From Pandoraea pulmonicola (GTDB taxonomy: Bacteria > Pseudomonadota > Gammaproteobacteria > Burkholderiales > Burkholderiaceae), in NCBI RefSeq assembly GCF_000815105.2, contig NZ_CP010310.2, forward strand, positions 2,046,001 to 2,110,000: a stretch of DNA of 64,000 nucleotides, written 5' to 3'. The notes under the pieces are model-generated. The model saw nothing but the letters and a program-made list of their open reading frames with translations, did no database searches and had not been told where the DNA came from. A program made the position numbers and the translations under genes. Positions 8,697 to 17,966 of the stretch are shown piece by piece (the stretch's first letter is position 1; each line of letters opens with the position of its first letter).

Positions 8697-8846
8697 CGTA
8701 TTCGCGGCAAACGTTTTACGTCTTGCGGCGCTGCGTCATGAGCGTTGCATCGCACGAATTGGAGTGAGATTCGGTTTTTCTTCGCGTGTACGCATTTTCG
8801 TCTTCCTCGCTAAAATAGCGAAGTCCCCGATACTTCCAAGGTCTAC

Positions 8847-9533
8847 GTGGCGCCACCTCTTATCCTGCATCCTGAAGCGTTACCCATCGTCTCGACAGGC
8901 GAGGGGGAGCCCTCGGTGCCGGCGGAGCGGCTCACGCCCGACGCGTTGCGAGACCGGCTTGCCCATCCGCCGATCTGGACACCGGATGCGAATATCGCAG
9001 AAGTCGTTCCCACCGCACTCTTCACGCCGCGTGCCGCGGCGGTGCTCATGCCGCTCGTCATGCGCCCGCAGGGAACGACGGTCCTGTTTACCCAACGCAC
9101 GCAGCATCTGAGCACGCACGCGGGGCAGGTCAGTTTTCCAGGAGGCAGTCGCGAACCTGACGACCCGACGCCGATTGCCACCGCGCTGCGCGAATCACGC
9201 GAAGAGATTGGGCTGGATTCGGGTGTCGTCGAGGTCATTGGGCGTTTGCCGGACTACGTCACCAGGACCGGGTTTCGCGTCGCGCCCGTCATTGGACTCC
9301 TCAAGCCGCCATTCGACCTTGTGGCCGACACCGGCGAGGTGGCCGAGATCTTCGAGGTGCCGCTCGAATTCCTGATGAACCCCACGAACCATCAGGTGCG
9401 TCTCTTCCACTATCAGATGGGCGAGCGCCGGTTCTACTCAATGCCTTACCCCAAGCCAGCCGGAGGCGAGTATTTCATCTGGGGCGCGACGGCCGCCATG
9501 CTCCGAAATTTCTATCAGCTGTTGCGGGCCTGA
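8847..9533 (+). CDS. Nudix hydrolase, CoA pyrophosphatase
   Basis: 228 residues from a GTG at 8847. The Nudix box region reads FPGGSREPDDPTPIATALRE followed by SREEIGLD, with the extra upstream segment TQHLSTHAGQVSFPGG typical of NudL/YeaB/PCD1-type coenzyme A pyrophosphatases. These enzymes cleave CoA and acyl-CoA to 4'-phosphopantetheine and 3',5'-ADP. The TATA-like AAAATAG at about 8812 may be part of a separate promoter. The gene lies between rplS and the CobD-like gene, as in other Burkholderiales. Confidence 0.9.
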   Translation: MAPPLILHPEALPIVSTGEGEPSVPAERLTPDALRDRLAHPPIWTPDANIAEVVPTALFTPRAAAVLMPLVMRPQGTTVLFTQRTQHLSTHAGQVSFPGGSREPDDPTPIATALRESREEIGLDSGVVEVIGRLPDYVTRTGFRVAPVIGLLKPPFDLVADTGEVAEIFEVPLEFLMNPTNHQVRLFHYQMGERRFYSMPYPKPAGGEYFIWGATAAMLRNFYQLLRA

Positions 9534-9668
9534 CGCGACGTACGGATCGAACGCGCAAGATGTCCGCTTGAACCGGCGGGCATACGCGCCGCGAAGGCGC
9601 ACAGGGCGGGCATTTGCGAGAAGCTGTGCTATCGTTACACCATTCCGTCCGATGATCTGATCGCACGC

Positions 9669-10607
9669 ATGACATTCTTTTCGGTACTCCTCGCGCTGAT
9701 CCTCGAGCAGGTGCGTGCCCTCTCCACGCAAAACCCGATCTACAACCTGATTCGCTCCCACGCGGCCCACACTTCGCAGACGTTCGATGCCGGACAGCCT
9801 CGTCATGGTGTGCTCGCATGGCTCGTCGTCGTCCTGCCGTTCGTGCTGGGTGTCGGCGTTATCTATTTCCTGCTGATGCGGGTCAACATTTTCCTGGGCT
9901 TCGCATGGAACGTTCTCATCGTCTACCTGACGATGGGCTTCCGCCAGTTCAGTCACTATTTCACCGATATTCACGTCGCCTTGAACAACGACAAGGTGAA
10001 CGAGGCGCGTGGGATCCTGCGTCAGTGGATCGGCATCGACACTGTCGACATGCCGGTCGACGAGATCGTGCGCCACACGCTGCTGCATGCGGTCATCGCG
10101 TCGCATCGCCACGTTTTCGGCGTATTTTTCTGGTTCCTGATGCCGATCGGCCCTGCGGGCGCCGTCCTCTATCGTCTTGCCGAATACCTGTCGCGCCGCT
10201 GGACGGAAGCGGCGCCGGACCGCAGTCCGGGCTTCGGCGCGTTCGCGCGCAAGGCGTTCTATGTGATCGACTGGGTGCCGGCCCGGCTGACCGCCATCGG
10301 CTTTGCTATCGTCGGCAACTTCGAAGACGCCATCTACGCGTGGCGTCACTACGCCAAGCAATGGCCGAACGAGAACGAAGGCATTCTGCTCGCTGCCGGC
10401 AGCGGCGCATTGGGCGCACGTCTCACGGGGCCGTTGGCGGAGGTGTCGAGTATCGACGCCCTCAATCAAGGCGACGATGCCGTCCTGCCCGTCGGCAGTG
10501 AATGCACGCCGCGCACCCTCCAGGCGGCCGTTGGCTTGGTCTGGCGCGCGGTGCTGCTGTGGATGCTGCTGCTCCTGCTCCTCACGCTGGCTGTCTGGCT
10601 CGGCTGA
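9669..10607 (+). CDS. CobD/CbiB family membrane protein
   Basis: 312 residues. It starts MTFFSVLLALILEQVRAL and has hydrophobic segments near residues 50-90 and 155-180, plus a last one at 290-310. Its overall plan matches the CobD/CbiB (adenosylcobinamide-phosphate synthase) family, including the AWRHYAKQW...GILLAAGSGALG segment. No other cobalamin genes are nearby, and Burkholderiales carry this paralogue next to the CoA pyrophosphatase gene. It may therefore be a CobD-like protein of other function (for example AmpE-like) rather than a true cobalamin enzyme. A bidirectional terminator follows. Confidence 0.8.
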   Translation: MTFFSVLLALILEQVRALSTQNPIYNLIRSHAAHTSQTFDAGQPRHGVLAWLVVVLPFVLGVGVIYFLLMRVNIFLGFAWNVLIVYLTMGFRQFSHYFTDIHVALNNDKVNEARGILRQWIGIDTVDMPVDEIVRHTLLHAVIASHRHVFGVFFWFLMPIGPAGAVLYRLAEYLSRRWTEAAPDRSPGFGAFARKAFYVIDWVPARLTAIGFAIVGNFEDAIYAWRHYAKQWPNENEGILLAAGSGALGARLTGPLAEVSSIDALNQGDDAVLPVGSECTPRTLQAAVGLVWRAVLLWMLLLLLLTLAVWLG

Positions 10608-10642
10608 TGGCCCGACTGGCGAGGCATTCGCATACGAATAGC

Positions 10643-10669
10643 AAAAACCCCGCTGCTGCGGGGTTTTTT
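10643..10669. terminator. Bidirectional terminator between CobD-like gene and rsgA
   Basis: AAAAACCCCGC-TGCT-GCGGGGTTTTT plus T: 11-bp stem with A/T runs on both sides. It sits between convergent genes and so serves both strands. Confidence 0.92.
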
Positions 10670-10698
10670 CATGATTGGCACGGCGAGGACGCTTCGCC

Positions 10699-11643
10699 TT
10701 AGTAGGGAATTTGTTGCTCGGACTCGTGCACAAGTTGGGCATAGAGTGCATGGCGTTGTGCAGAGATCCGCCCATCGGCCACCGCCTCAAGGATGGCGCA
10801 GCCGGGCTCTTTCAGATGATGGCAGTTGTAGAAGCGGCAACCGGTCAGCAGTGGACGGAACTCCGGGAACGCCCGCTCCAGCGCGCCTTCCTTGAGATGG
10901 TGCAGTCCGAATTCCTGAAAGCCTGGCGAATCGATCAGCAGGCCGCCTTCGGGCAGATGGAAGATGCGGGTGAAGGTCGTCGTGTGCTTGCCGGAATTGA
11001 GCACCGTCGAGATTTCGCGGGTCGCGGCGTCGGCATTCGGCACCAGCAGGTTCACGAGGCTCGATTTCCCCATCCCCGATTGCCCGAGCAGCAACGACGC
11101 CTGGTGCGCCAGACGCGGTTGCAGCAACGCCGTCGCCGCTGCCGGATCGGCGCGCACAGACAACTCCAGCACCTCATAGCCCAGCGCGCGATAGGGCGCC
11201 AGCCGTTCGCGAGCGGCCGGCACGGCATGCGCCACGTCCGTCTTGTTGAGCACGATGAGGGGGCGCAGTTCGTTGGCTTCCGCGGCAACGAGCGCTCGGC
11301 CCAGCAGGTCTTCGCTGAAGTACGGCTCCGTCGCCAGCATGATCACCAACTGGTCGATGTTCGCGGCAAAGAGCTTGCTCTTGAACTGATCGGAGCGATA
11401 CAGCAGATTGCGCCGGGGCAGGATCTCCTCGATCACGCCCTGATCGCCCGTACGCGCCCATTGGACTTCGTCGCCGACGGCGATTTCACTCTTCTTGCCG
11501 CGGGGAAAGCACAGCACGGTCTCGCCATCGTCCGCTTCCACGACGTAGTGGCGACCGTGCGCTGCCGTCACGCGCCCGTGGCGGCGCGCTTCCTGCGCGG
11601 TTGCGGCAACCGGCGACATCTTGCCCTTCACACCGCGCTTCAT
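10699..11643 (-). CDS. rsgA: Ribosome small subunit-dependent GTPase A
   Basis: 314 residues. An OB-fold N-terminal domain is followed by a circularly permuted GTPase domain: NKTD (133-136, G4) comes before the P-loop GQSGMGKSS (187-195, G1), then DSPGF (G3). The zinc-binding C-terminal part has [14 protein letters not shown]. RsgA (YjeQ) checks late 30S assembly and releases RbfA. Its ATG overlaps the stop of the upstream M48 protease gene (ATGA), so the two are translationally coupled. Confidence 0.97.
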   Translation of the reverse strand: MKRGVKGKMSPVAATAQEARRHGRVTAAHGRHYVVEADDGETVLCFPRGKKSEIAVGDEVQWARTGDQGVIEEILPRRNLLYRSDQFKSKLFAANIDQLVIMLATEPYFSEDLLGRALVAAEANELRPLIVLNKTDVAHAVPAARERLAPYRALGYEVLELSVRADPAAATALLQPRLAHQASLLLGQSGMGKSSLVNLLVPNADAATREISTVLNSGKHTTTFTRIFHLPEGGLLIDSPGFQEFGLHHLKEGALERAFPEFRPLLTGCRFYNCHHLKEPGCAILEAVADGRISAQRHALYAQLVHESEQQIPY

Positions 11644-12887
11644 GCGTGCCCCAGCAAACGATCGATGCGCTGGGACGCAGGCGGATGCGAATAGTAGAAC
11701 GCCGTGTAGACCGGGTCGGGCGTGAGTGTCGAGGCGTTGTCCTGATACAGCTTGACGAGCGCATTGACGAGGTCGCTCGCCTGCGTCTGGCTGGCGGCGA
11801 AGGCGTCGGCCTCGAACTCATGCTGGCGGGAGCTCAGGCTGCCCAGCGGGCTGGCGAAGAAGCCGAACACCGGCAGAACGAGGAAGAACAACACCAATGC
11901 CAACGCGTTGTTGCTGCCGGTCATCGATGGCATCACGCCAAGGTCGGTATAGAACCACGTGCGGCCTGCGAGCCAGCCCAATAGTTGGAGAAACGCGAGC
12001 GACAGCGCGAACGCGACGGCCAAGCGCTTGGTAATGTGATGACGTTTGAAATGCCCCAGCTCGTGAGCGAGCACGGCCTCGATTTCGGCGGGCGAGAGTC
12101 GTTCGATCAGCGTGTCGAAGAAGACGATGCGTTTCGCACGGCCGAAGCCGCTGAAATACGCGTTGCCGTGTGCCGAGCGCTTCGACCCGTCCATCACGAA
12201 CAGGCCGCGCGCCGCGAAGCCGCAACGTTGCATCAGGCCCTCGATGCGTTGTGCCAGAGAGGCGTCCGAGAGTGGCTCGAACTTGTTGAACATCGGTGCA
12301 ATGACGTGCGGAAAAATGAATTGCACGAACAGGTTGAACGCCACCCAGACCACCCATGTGTAGAGCCACCATAGCGGCCCGGCGCGGTCCATCAGCCACA
12401 GCACGACAAACAGCAGCGGCAAGCCGAGCACGGTCCCCACGGCCGTGCCCTTGATCAGATCCGCAATGAACAGCCCGAGCGACATCCGGTTGAAGCCGAA
12501 GCGCTGTTCGATCACGAACTGGCGGATGTAGGTGAACGGCAGATCCACGATGCCGGAGATCAGCAGCACGGCGCCGATCAGGACGATCTGGCCGAGGTAG
12601 CCTTCACCGAGCCACTCCGAAATGCCGATGTGCAGCACGTTCAGGCCACCGAGCAACGTGAAGGCGACGAGCAGTACGGCCTGAGCAAAGATCTCGGCCA
12701 TGCCCAATCGCGTGCGCGCGACCGTGTAGTCGGCGGCGCGCTGATGGTCGGTCAGCGTGATCGTATCGGCGAACCGTGCGGGGACGGTGGCCCGGTGCGC
12801 AACCACGTGGCGGACCTGGCGAGCGGCCAGCCAAAGCTTGGTCATGACCATCGCCAGCAGGAAGATCACGAAGAGATAGGTGAACAT
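11640..12887 (-). CDS. M48 family metallopeptidase (Ste24/HtpX-like, CAAX prenyl protease 1 type)
   Basis: 415 residues with about seven membrane helices. The zinc site is [10 protein letters not shown], with the third ligand in [13 protein letters not shown]. The N-terminal CAAX-protease extension ([37 protein letters not shown]) marks the Ste24-like branch of M48. In bacteria such proteases act on membrane proteins; no prenylation role is implied. It is upstream of, and coupled to, rsgA, and divergent from orn, an arrangement usual in Burkholderiales. Confidence 0.93.
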   Translation of the reverse strand: MFTYLFVIFLLAMVMTKLWLAARQVRHVVAHRATVPARFADTITLTDHQRAADYTVARTRLGMAEIFAQAVLLVAFTLLGGLNVLHIGISEWLGEGYLGQIVLIGAVLLISGIVDLPFTYIRQFVIEQRFGFNRMSLGLFIADLIKGTAVGTVLGLPLLFVVLWLMDRAGPLWWLYTWVVWVAFNLFVQFIFPHVIAPMFNKFEPLSDASLAQRIEGLMQRCGFAARGLFVMDGSKRSAHGNAYFSGFGRAKRIVFFDTLIERLSPAEIEAVLAHELGHFKRHHITKRLAVAFALSLAFLQLLGWLAGRTWFYTDLGVMPSMTGSNNALALVLFFLVLPVFGFFASPLGSLSSRQHEFEADAFAASQTQASDLVNALVKLYQDNASTLTPDPVYTAFYYSHPPASQRIDRLLGHA

Positions 12888-12988
12888 GCGCTTAAGAAGA
12901 ATCCGAAGTATGCGAGAATTATAAGTTCTTTCGACCGGCCAGGCGCCTTGTGGCCGTCCACCGACGCGTTTTCCAGAGTCCTCCGATC

Positions 12989-13630
12989 ATGTCCGCCATT
13001 CCATCCCAAAATTCCACCCAAGCCGAAAGCGAACTGACGCTCGCACGCGCCGAGTTCAATCTGGTCTGGCTCGATATGGAAATGACGGGTCTGCAGCCCG
13101 ACACCGACCGGATCATCGAAGTGGCGGTCGTCGTCACCGACTCCGCGCTCACGCGTCGTATCGAAGGCCCGGTCTTCGCCATCCATCAGTCGGACGCCGT
13201 GCTCGACGGCATGGACGACTGGAACAAATCGACGCACGGTCGCTCGGGGCTCATTGATCGCGTGAAGGCGTCGACGGTGGACGAGGCGTCGGCCGAAGCG
13301 CAGTTGATCGCGTTTCTGTCCCAATACGTACCGCCCAACAAGTCGCCGATGTGCGGCAACTCGATCTGTCAGGATCGCCGCTTCATGGCGCGTCATATGC
13401 CGAAGCTCGAGGCGTTCTTCCACTATCGCAATCTGGATGTGAGCACGCTCAAGGAGTTGTGCCGCCGTTGGGAGCCGACGGTCTACAAGGGCTTCACGAA
13501 GCGTGCTGCCCACACGGCATTGGCCGATATTCACGAGTCCATCGACGAGCTCGTGTATTACCGCGAGCACTTCCTCAAGACGTCCGTGCCGGGTGGGCCC
13601 GACGCCGGCGCGCCCGTCGTGACGGCCTGA
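12989..13630 (+). CDS. orn: Oligoribonuclease
   Basis: 213 residues from the ATG at 12989. A DEDDh 3'-5' exonuclease: motif [12 protein letters not shown], motif [14 protein letters not shown], motif [14 protein letters not shown] with the catalytic His and Asp. It degrades dinucleotides and very short RNAs, including pGpG from c-di-GMP breakdown. The N-terminal 20 residues are Ser/Gln rich and longer than in E. coli. It is divergent from the M48 protease gene and convergent with mogA across a bidirectional terminator. Confidence 0.97.
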   Translation: MSAIPSQNSTQAESELTLARAEFNLVWLDMEMTGLQPDTDRIIEVAVVVTDSALTRRIEGPVFAIHQSDAVLDGMDDWNKSTHGRSGLIDRVKASTVDEASAEAQLIAFLSQYVPPNKSPMCGNSICQDRRFMARHMPKLEAFFHYRNLDVSTLKELCRRWEPTVYKGFTKRAAHTALADIHESIDELVYYREHFLKTSVPGGPDAGAPVVTA

Positions 13631-13680
13631 CTCGGCAGGCGCGCGGGGGCAGTGCTGACCTCGCGCCTGTCCGCCAAACG

Positions 13681-13713
13681 AAAAACGCCAGCGACGTTTG
13701 CGCTGGCGTTTTT
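13681..13713. terminator. Bidirectional terminator between orn and mogA
   Basis: AAAAACGCCAGCG, a 7-base loop, then CGCTGGCGTTTTT: perfect 13-bp stem with A and T tracts, 50 bases after orn and 50 bases before the mogA stop. Confidence 0.93.
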
Positions 13714-13763
13714 CGTTGTGCAAGGCTCACAGCCTCGCGTTGCGAGGGCTTGCGAGCGGGGGC

Positions 13764-14387
13764 TCAAGCAGCCGGCTTTGACGCACGAATCGCGCTCTTG
13801 GGCCGGAACGCCTTGCATACGGCGTCGTCCGTCTCGATGTAAGGCCCGCCAATCAGATCGATGCAGTACGGCACGGCGGCAAAAATGCCCGGCACGATCG
13901 ATTTTCCGTCGGCATCGCGCAAGCCTTCGAGCGTTTCCTTGATCGACTTCGGTTGTCCCGGCAGGTTGATGATCAGAGCCGCATGCTCGGCCGTTTCGCG
14001 GATGACGGCCACCTGACGCGACAGGATTGCCGTCGGCACGAAGCGCAGACTGATCTGACGCATCTGCTCCCCGAAGCCCGGCATTTCCTTGGTGCCCGCG
14101 CGAAGTGTGGCTTCCGGTGTGACGTCCCGGCGCGCCGGACCCGTACCGCCGGTGGTGAGCACCAGATCGCACTGCATCGTGTCGACGAGTTCGATCAGCG
14201 TGGCGGTGATGCCGTCGGCGTCGTCGGGAATCAGGCGCGTCTCGGCGACCCATGGCGTGGTGAGCGTGCTGCCAAGCCACGCCTGCAGGGCCGGGATGCC
14301 CTGGTCTTCGTACGTGCCCTGGCTCGCGCGGTCGCTGATCGATACGAGGCCGACGCGAAGTTCGTCCGGATGTGAGCGCGCAACCAT
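13764..14387 (-). CDS. mog: Molybdopterin adenylyltransferase
   Basis: 207 residues with the MoCF/MogA fold. Visible marks are VGLVSISDRASQGTYEDQGIP, the TTGGTGPARRDVTPEA motif that binds molybdopterin, and INLPGQPKSIKETLEGL. The family adenylates molybdopterin before molybdate insertion into the molybdenum cofactor. Its start overlaps the stop of darP by one base, so the two form an operon. Confidence 0.95.
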   Translation of the reverse strand: MVARSHPDELRVGLVSISDRASQGTYEDQGIPALQAWLGSTLTTPWVAETRLIPDDADGITATLIELVDTMQCDLVLTTGGTGPARRDVTPEATLRAGTKEMPGFGEQMRQISLRFVPTAILSRQVAVIRETAEHAALIINLPGQPKSIKETLEGLRDADGKSIVPGIFAAVPYCIDLIGGPYIETDDAVCKAFRPKSAIRASKPAA

Positions 14388-14992
14388 CAGTCTTCCTCGC
14401 GGGTTGGGAATTCGGGCAGATCGCTATCGGCGTCTTCCGAAGTTTCGGCGCTCGCGGGGGCGCTCACGAGCAGGTCCTTGAGGGCCTGAAACAGCTCGCG
14501 GAAGGCCTTGGGCGGTTTCTGAGCCGCTTGCTCGCGGCGCGCGTTGCGAATGAGCGTGCGCAATTGCTGGGCATCGGCTTGCGGATGTTGCGCCAGCAAC
14601 TCGGTAAGCGCCTCATCCTTGGCCATGAGGCGTTCGCGCCAGCGCTCGAGCGAGTGGAGCTTGGCGGTTTCCGCTTTCGAGACGCCCTTGATGGCATCCA
14701 GTGCGCGGCGAATCGCTTCGACTTCCGACTCGTGCAGCGTGCGCATTTGCTTGCCCACGTACTGCAACTGGCGGCGTCGGCCCTCGTGGGCGGTGATCTT
14801 GCGGCAGTCGCGAACCGCCTGTTCGAGATTTTCGGGCATCGGCACGCGGGCGAGCGCGTCCTTGGCCAGATTGACCAGTTCTTCGCCCAGATCCTGCAAG
14901 GCGTGGGATTCTCGCTTGCGCTGGGATTTGCTCGGGCCTTCGTCGGAAAGCTCGCTGTGGGCGATACGGTTAAAGCGTTGAATGTGCGTCAT
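14387..14992 (-). CDS. darP: Ribosome biogenesis factor DarP (YjgA, DUF615)
   Basis: 201 residues from the ATG at 14992. The N-terminus is charged ([22 protein letters not shown]) and is the DUF615 hallmark. The protein is almost wholly alpha-helical, with the conserved [12 protein letters not shown] segment and an acidic C-terminus. The family associates with late 50S precursors. It is upstream of mog with a one-base overlap and divergent from pmbA. Confidence 0.93.
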   Translation of the reverse strand: MTHIQRFNRIAHSELSDEGPSKSQRKRESHALQDLGEELVNLAKDALARVPMPENLEQAVRDCRKITAHEGRRRQLQYVGKQMRTLHESEVEAIRRALDAIKGVSKAETAKLHSLERWRERLMAKDEALTELLAQHPQADAQQLRTLIRNARREQAAQKPPKAFRELFQALKDLLVSAPASAETSEDADSDLPEFPTREED

Positions 14993-15107
14993 GGGCGCTA
15001 TTGTAACGCGGCGCGCGGCGGGCAAATAGTTGCCGAGCGCCCGCACGACAGCGAGTAAGTCGCGCTAAGATGGCGGTTCCTATTCAGCTATTGACTCAAT
15101 CGCGCCG

Positions 15108-16466
15108 ATGTCCCAAGCGACCCAGCACTTCACGCATACCCAGGACCAACTCAAGGAAATCGTCAGCGACGTACTGCAGTACGCCCGTTCGCTCGGCGCC
15201 ACCGATGCGGCGGCCGAGATTTCAGAGGGCGACGGCCTGTCGGTCTCGGTGCGGCGCGGCAAGGTCGAGACGATCGAACGCAACCGCGACAAGCTCGTGG
15301 GCGTGACGGTCTTCATCGGCCAGCGTCGCGGCAACGCCAGCACGTCGGACTTTTCGCGCAAGGCGCTGCACGACACCGTCGACGCCGCCTACAACATCGC
15401 CCGCTTCACCGCGGAAGACGATTGCGCCGGGCTGGCCGAGACGGAACTGCTGGAAATGCATCCCCAGGAGCTGTCGCTGTTTCATCCGTGGCGCATCGGC
15501 GCGGACGACGCCGTCGAGCTGGCGCGCCGCGCCGAGAAGGCGGCGCTCGACGTGAGTCCGCTCATCCGCAACTCGGAAGGCGCAAGCGTGTCGGCGCAAC
15601 ACTCGCAATTCATGCTGGGTACGACGCGCGGTTTCCTCTCCGGCTATCCGTATTCCCGTCACTACCTGTCCGTTTCGCCGATCGCGGGCTCGGGCAGCCA
15701 CATGCAACGCGACGACTGGTATTCGTCCAAGCGCGCGGCCGAAGACCTGGCTTCGCCCGAATCGATCGGTCGGTACGCCGCCGAGCGTGCGCTGGCCCGC
15801 CTGCATGCCCGCAAGCTCTCCACGCGCAAGTGCGCCGTTCTGTTCGAGGCCCCGCTGGCGGCCGGCCTGCTGGGCGCGTTCGTGCAGGGGGTGAGCGGTG
15901 GGGCGCTGTACCGCAAGGCGACATTCCTTGTTGACAGCCTCGGCAAGCCGGTGTTTGCCGACCACGTCGGCATCCATGAGGATCCGCACGTGTTGCGAGC
16001 CATGGGCAGCGCGCCATACGACGAAGAGGGCGTGAAGACGCGCGCCCGCGACGTGGTAAGCGACGGCGTGGTGCAGGGCTATTTCCTCTCGACCTACTCG
16101 GCACGCAAGCTCGGCATGCAGACGACGGGCAACGCCGGCGGCTCGCACAACCTTCGCATGTACAGCAAGCTGACCGCGCCGGGCGACGACTTCCGCGCCA
16201 TGCTGCGCAAGCTGGGTACGGGCCTGCTCGTGACCGAACTGATGGGGCAGGGCGTGAACTATGTGACGGGCGACTACTCGCGCGGTGCGTCGGGCTTCTG
16301 GGTGGAAAACGGCGAGATTCAGTACCCGGTCGAGGAAATCACGCTCGCGGGCAACCTGAACGACATGTTCCGCCAGATCGTCGCCATCGGCGCCGACACG
16401 CTCGTGCGCGGGACCAAGGAGGTCGGGTCAATCCTGATTGAACAAATGACCATTGCCGGTCATTGA
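15108..16466 (+). CDS. pmbA: Metalloprotease PmbA (TldE)
   Basis: 452 residues, usual length. The TldD/PmbA family domains are clear: N-terminal DGLSVSVRRGKVETIERNRDK, central STRKCAVLFEAPLAAGLLGAF, and C-terminal TTGNAGGSHNLRM ... MGQGVNYVTGDYSRGASGFWVENGEI. The TldD/TldE heterodimer degrades short peptides and matures microcin and RiPP precursors; TldD carries the zinc site. tldD is not in this window. Divergent from darP. Confidence 0.96.
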   Translation: MSQATQHFTHTQDQLKEIVSDVLQYARSLGATDAAAEISEGDGLSVSVRRGKVETIERNRDKLVGVTVFIGQRRGNASTSDFSRKALHDTVDAAYNIARFTAEDDCAGLAETELLEMHPQELSLFHPWRIGADDAVELARRAEKAALDVSPLIRNSEGASVSAQHSQFMLGTTRGFLSGYPYSRHYLSVSPIAGSGSHMQRDDWYSSKRAAEDLASPESIGRYAAERALARLHARKLSTRKCAVLFEAPLAAGLLGAFVQGVSGGALYRKATFLVDSLGKPVFADHVGIHEDPHVLRAMGSAPYDEEGVKTRARDVVSDGVVQGYFLSTYSARKLGMQTTGNAGGSHNLRMYSKLTAPGDDFRAMLRKLGTGLLVTELMGQGVNYVTGDYSRGASGFWVENGEIQYPVEEITLAGNLNDMFRQIVAIGADTLVRGTKEVGSILIEQMTIAGH

Positions 16467-16578
16467 TGCTGCGAAAAGCCGTTATGACGCCATAATCGCG
16501 TTGCATTTATGCGCCATGACGGGGTGAAAACCCTTTTGTCGTGTCCGATGCAGGCAGTTTGCGTTATGCTTAGGAGTT

Positions 16579-16600
16579 TTCTTAAGCCGTGGCTTAAGAA
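16579..16600. promoter_or_regulatory. 22-bp palindrome upstream of the branched-chain amino acid transporter operon
   Basis: TTCTTAAGCC-GT-GGCTTAAGAA is a perfect 10-2-10 inverted repeat, 85 bases before the first gene. No T-run follows, so it is more likely a protein binding site (Lrp, LysR or TetR type) than a terminator. Confidence 0.6.
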
Positions 16601-16623
16601 CCGACACGGTAGTTAGGGTAATG

Positions 16624-16644
16624 GGCGCGCTCATAAGGCGCGCC
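16624..16644 (+). promoter_or_regulatory. Leader hairpin before livJ
   Basis: GGCGCGC-TCATAAG-GCGCGCC forms a perfect 7-bp GC stem about 30 bases before the GGAGGAAGAGG ribosome binding region. It may stabilise the 5' end of the abundant binding-protein mRNA or be an operator. Confidence 0.4.
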
Positions 16645-16684
16645 TTCTCATAACTAGAGACTAGGTATTGGAGGAAGAGGACTC

Positions 16685-17836
16685 ATGAAAAGCACCATGA
16701 CCAAGTTGCTGTGCGCACTTGTCGCTACGGGGATGGTGGCTGCGGCACACGCGGCCGATCTGAAGATCGGCGTGGCCGAGGCACTGTCGGGCGGTGCTGC
16801 GCAGTATGGCGCAGCCATCAAGAACGGTTTCCAGCTCGCGGCTGACGAAATCAACGCCGCCGGCGGCATCAACGGCAACAAGCTCGTGCTTCAGGTCGAA
16901 GACGAGCAGGGCAAGAAGGAAGAGGCGATCAACGTTTTCAAGAAGCTGATCTTCCAGGACAAGGTGCTCATGGTGTTCGGTCCGACGCTGTCCAACTCGG
17001 CCCAGGCGGCCGACCCGATCGCTCAGGCGGGCAAGACGGTGGCTTTCGGCACGTCGAATACGGCTGACGGCATCACGTCGATCGGCGACTTCATCTTCCG
17101 CAATTCGGTGACCGAAGCCGACGTGCTGCCCGAGACCATCAAGGTTGCGGCCAAGCATACGGGCATCAAGAAGGTCGCGGTGCTGTACGGTAACGACGAC
17201 GTGTTCACCAAGAGCGGCTACGACAACTTCAAGAAGGCGCTCGAGGACCTGAAGATCCCGGTCACGACGACCGAAACGTTCGCCAAGGGCGACGTGGACT
17301 TCAAGGCGCAGCTCACGAAGATCAAGGCGACCAACCCGGACGCCATCGTGCTCTCGGCACTGATTGCGGAAGGCGCGCCGATCATGGTGCAGGCTCGCCA
17401 GTTGGGCATCAACGTGCCGTTCATCGGCGGCAACGGCATGAACTCGGTGAAGGTGTTCGACCTGGCCAAGGGCAGCTCGGACGGCCTGTGGGTGGGCAGC
17501 CCGTGGTCGATCGAGAACAACACGCCGGCCAACACGAAGTTCATCGGTGCTTACAAGGCGAAGTACAACGTGGCGCCTGACCAGTTCGCCGCGCAAGCCT
17601 ACGACGCCATGTATATCGCGGCCAGCGCGATCAAGAACGTGAAGATCTCGGGTAACCTCGAGGCCGATCGCAAGGCACTGCGCGACGCGCTGCCGAAGGT
17701 CAAGCATGACGGCGCGACCGGTGCGTTCGCCTTCCGTCAGGCGACGGGCAAGAACGGCAAGCCGGCCGGCTACGACGCGCAGCAAGCGCCGATCGTCAGC
17801 GTGACGAAGGGCGGCAAGTACGTCATCGAGAAGTAA
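16685..17836 (+). CDS. livJ: Branched-chain amino acid ABC transporter, periplasmic binding protein
   Basis: 383 residues. The signal peptide (cleavage after AAHA, about residue 23) is followed by a type I periplasmic binding fold with the Leu/Ile/Val-binding signature: LKIGVAEALSGGAAQYGAAIKNG, AADEINAAGGINGNKL, DEQGKKEEAINVFKKLI. A strong ribosome binding site (GGAGGAAGAGG) precedes the ATG. It is the first gene of a five-gene operon, and a stable stem-loop after it may keep its mRNA more abundant than the rest. The exact ligand (Leu/Ile/Val or another amino acid) cannot be read from the sequence. Confidence 0.95.
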   Translation: MKSTMTKLLCALVATGMVAAAHAADLKIGVAEALSGGAAQYGAAIKNGFQLAADEINAAGGINGNKLVLQVEDEQGKKEEAINVFKKLIFQDKVLMVFGPTLSNSAQAADPIAQAGKTVAFGTSNTADGITSIGDFIFRNSVTEADVLPETIKVAAKHTGIKKVAVLYGNDDVFTKSGYDNFKKALEDLKIPVTTTETFAKGDVDFKAQLTKIKATNPDAIVLSALIAEGAPIMVQARQLGINVPFIGGNGMNSVKVFDLAKGSSDGLWVGSPWSIENNTPANTKFIGAYKAKYNVAPDQFAAQAYDAMYIAASAIKNVKISGNLEADRKALRDALPKVKHDGATGAFAFRQATGKNGKPAGYDAQQAPIVSVTKGGKYVIEK

Positions 17837-17865
17837 GCAGCCCGGCAGTACTTGAAGAAGTCCGC

Positions 17866-17897
17866 ATGGGCGTAGGGCCGAAAGGCGCTACGCCCAT
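17866..17897 (+). promoter_or_regulatory. Intercistronic stem-loop between livJ and livH
   Basis: ATGGGCGTAG pairs perfectly with CTACGCCCAT around an inner GCC-GAAA-GGC hairpin closed by a GNRA tetraloop. No T-run follows. Such hairpins protect the 3' end of upstream binding-protein mRNAs from exonucleases. Confidence 0.6.
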
Positions 17898-17966
17898 CGG
17901 CGTTTCTGGCGCATGCCGCGTCCCCGCGCGGTGCGCGCCTCCGTCCCTCAGGCTGGAATACACACC

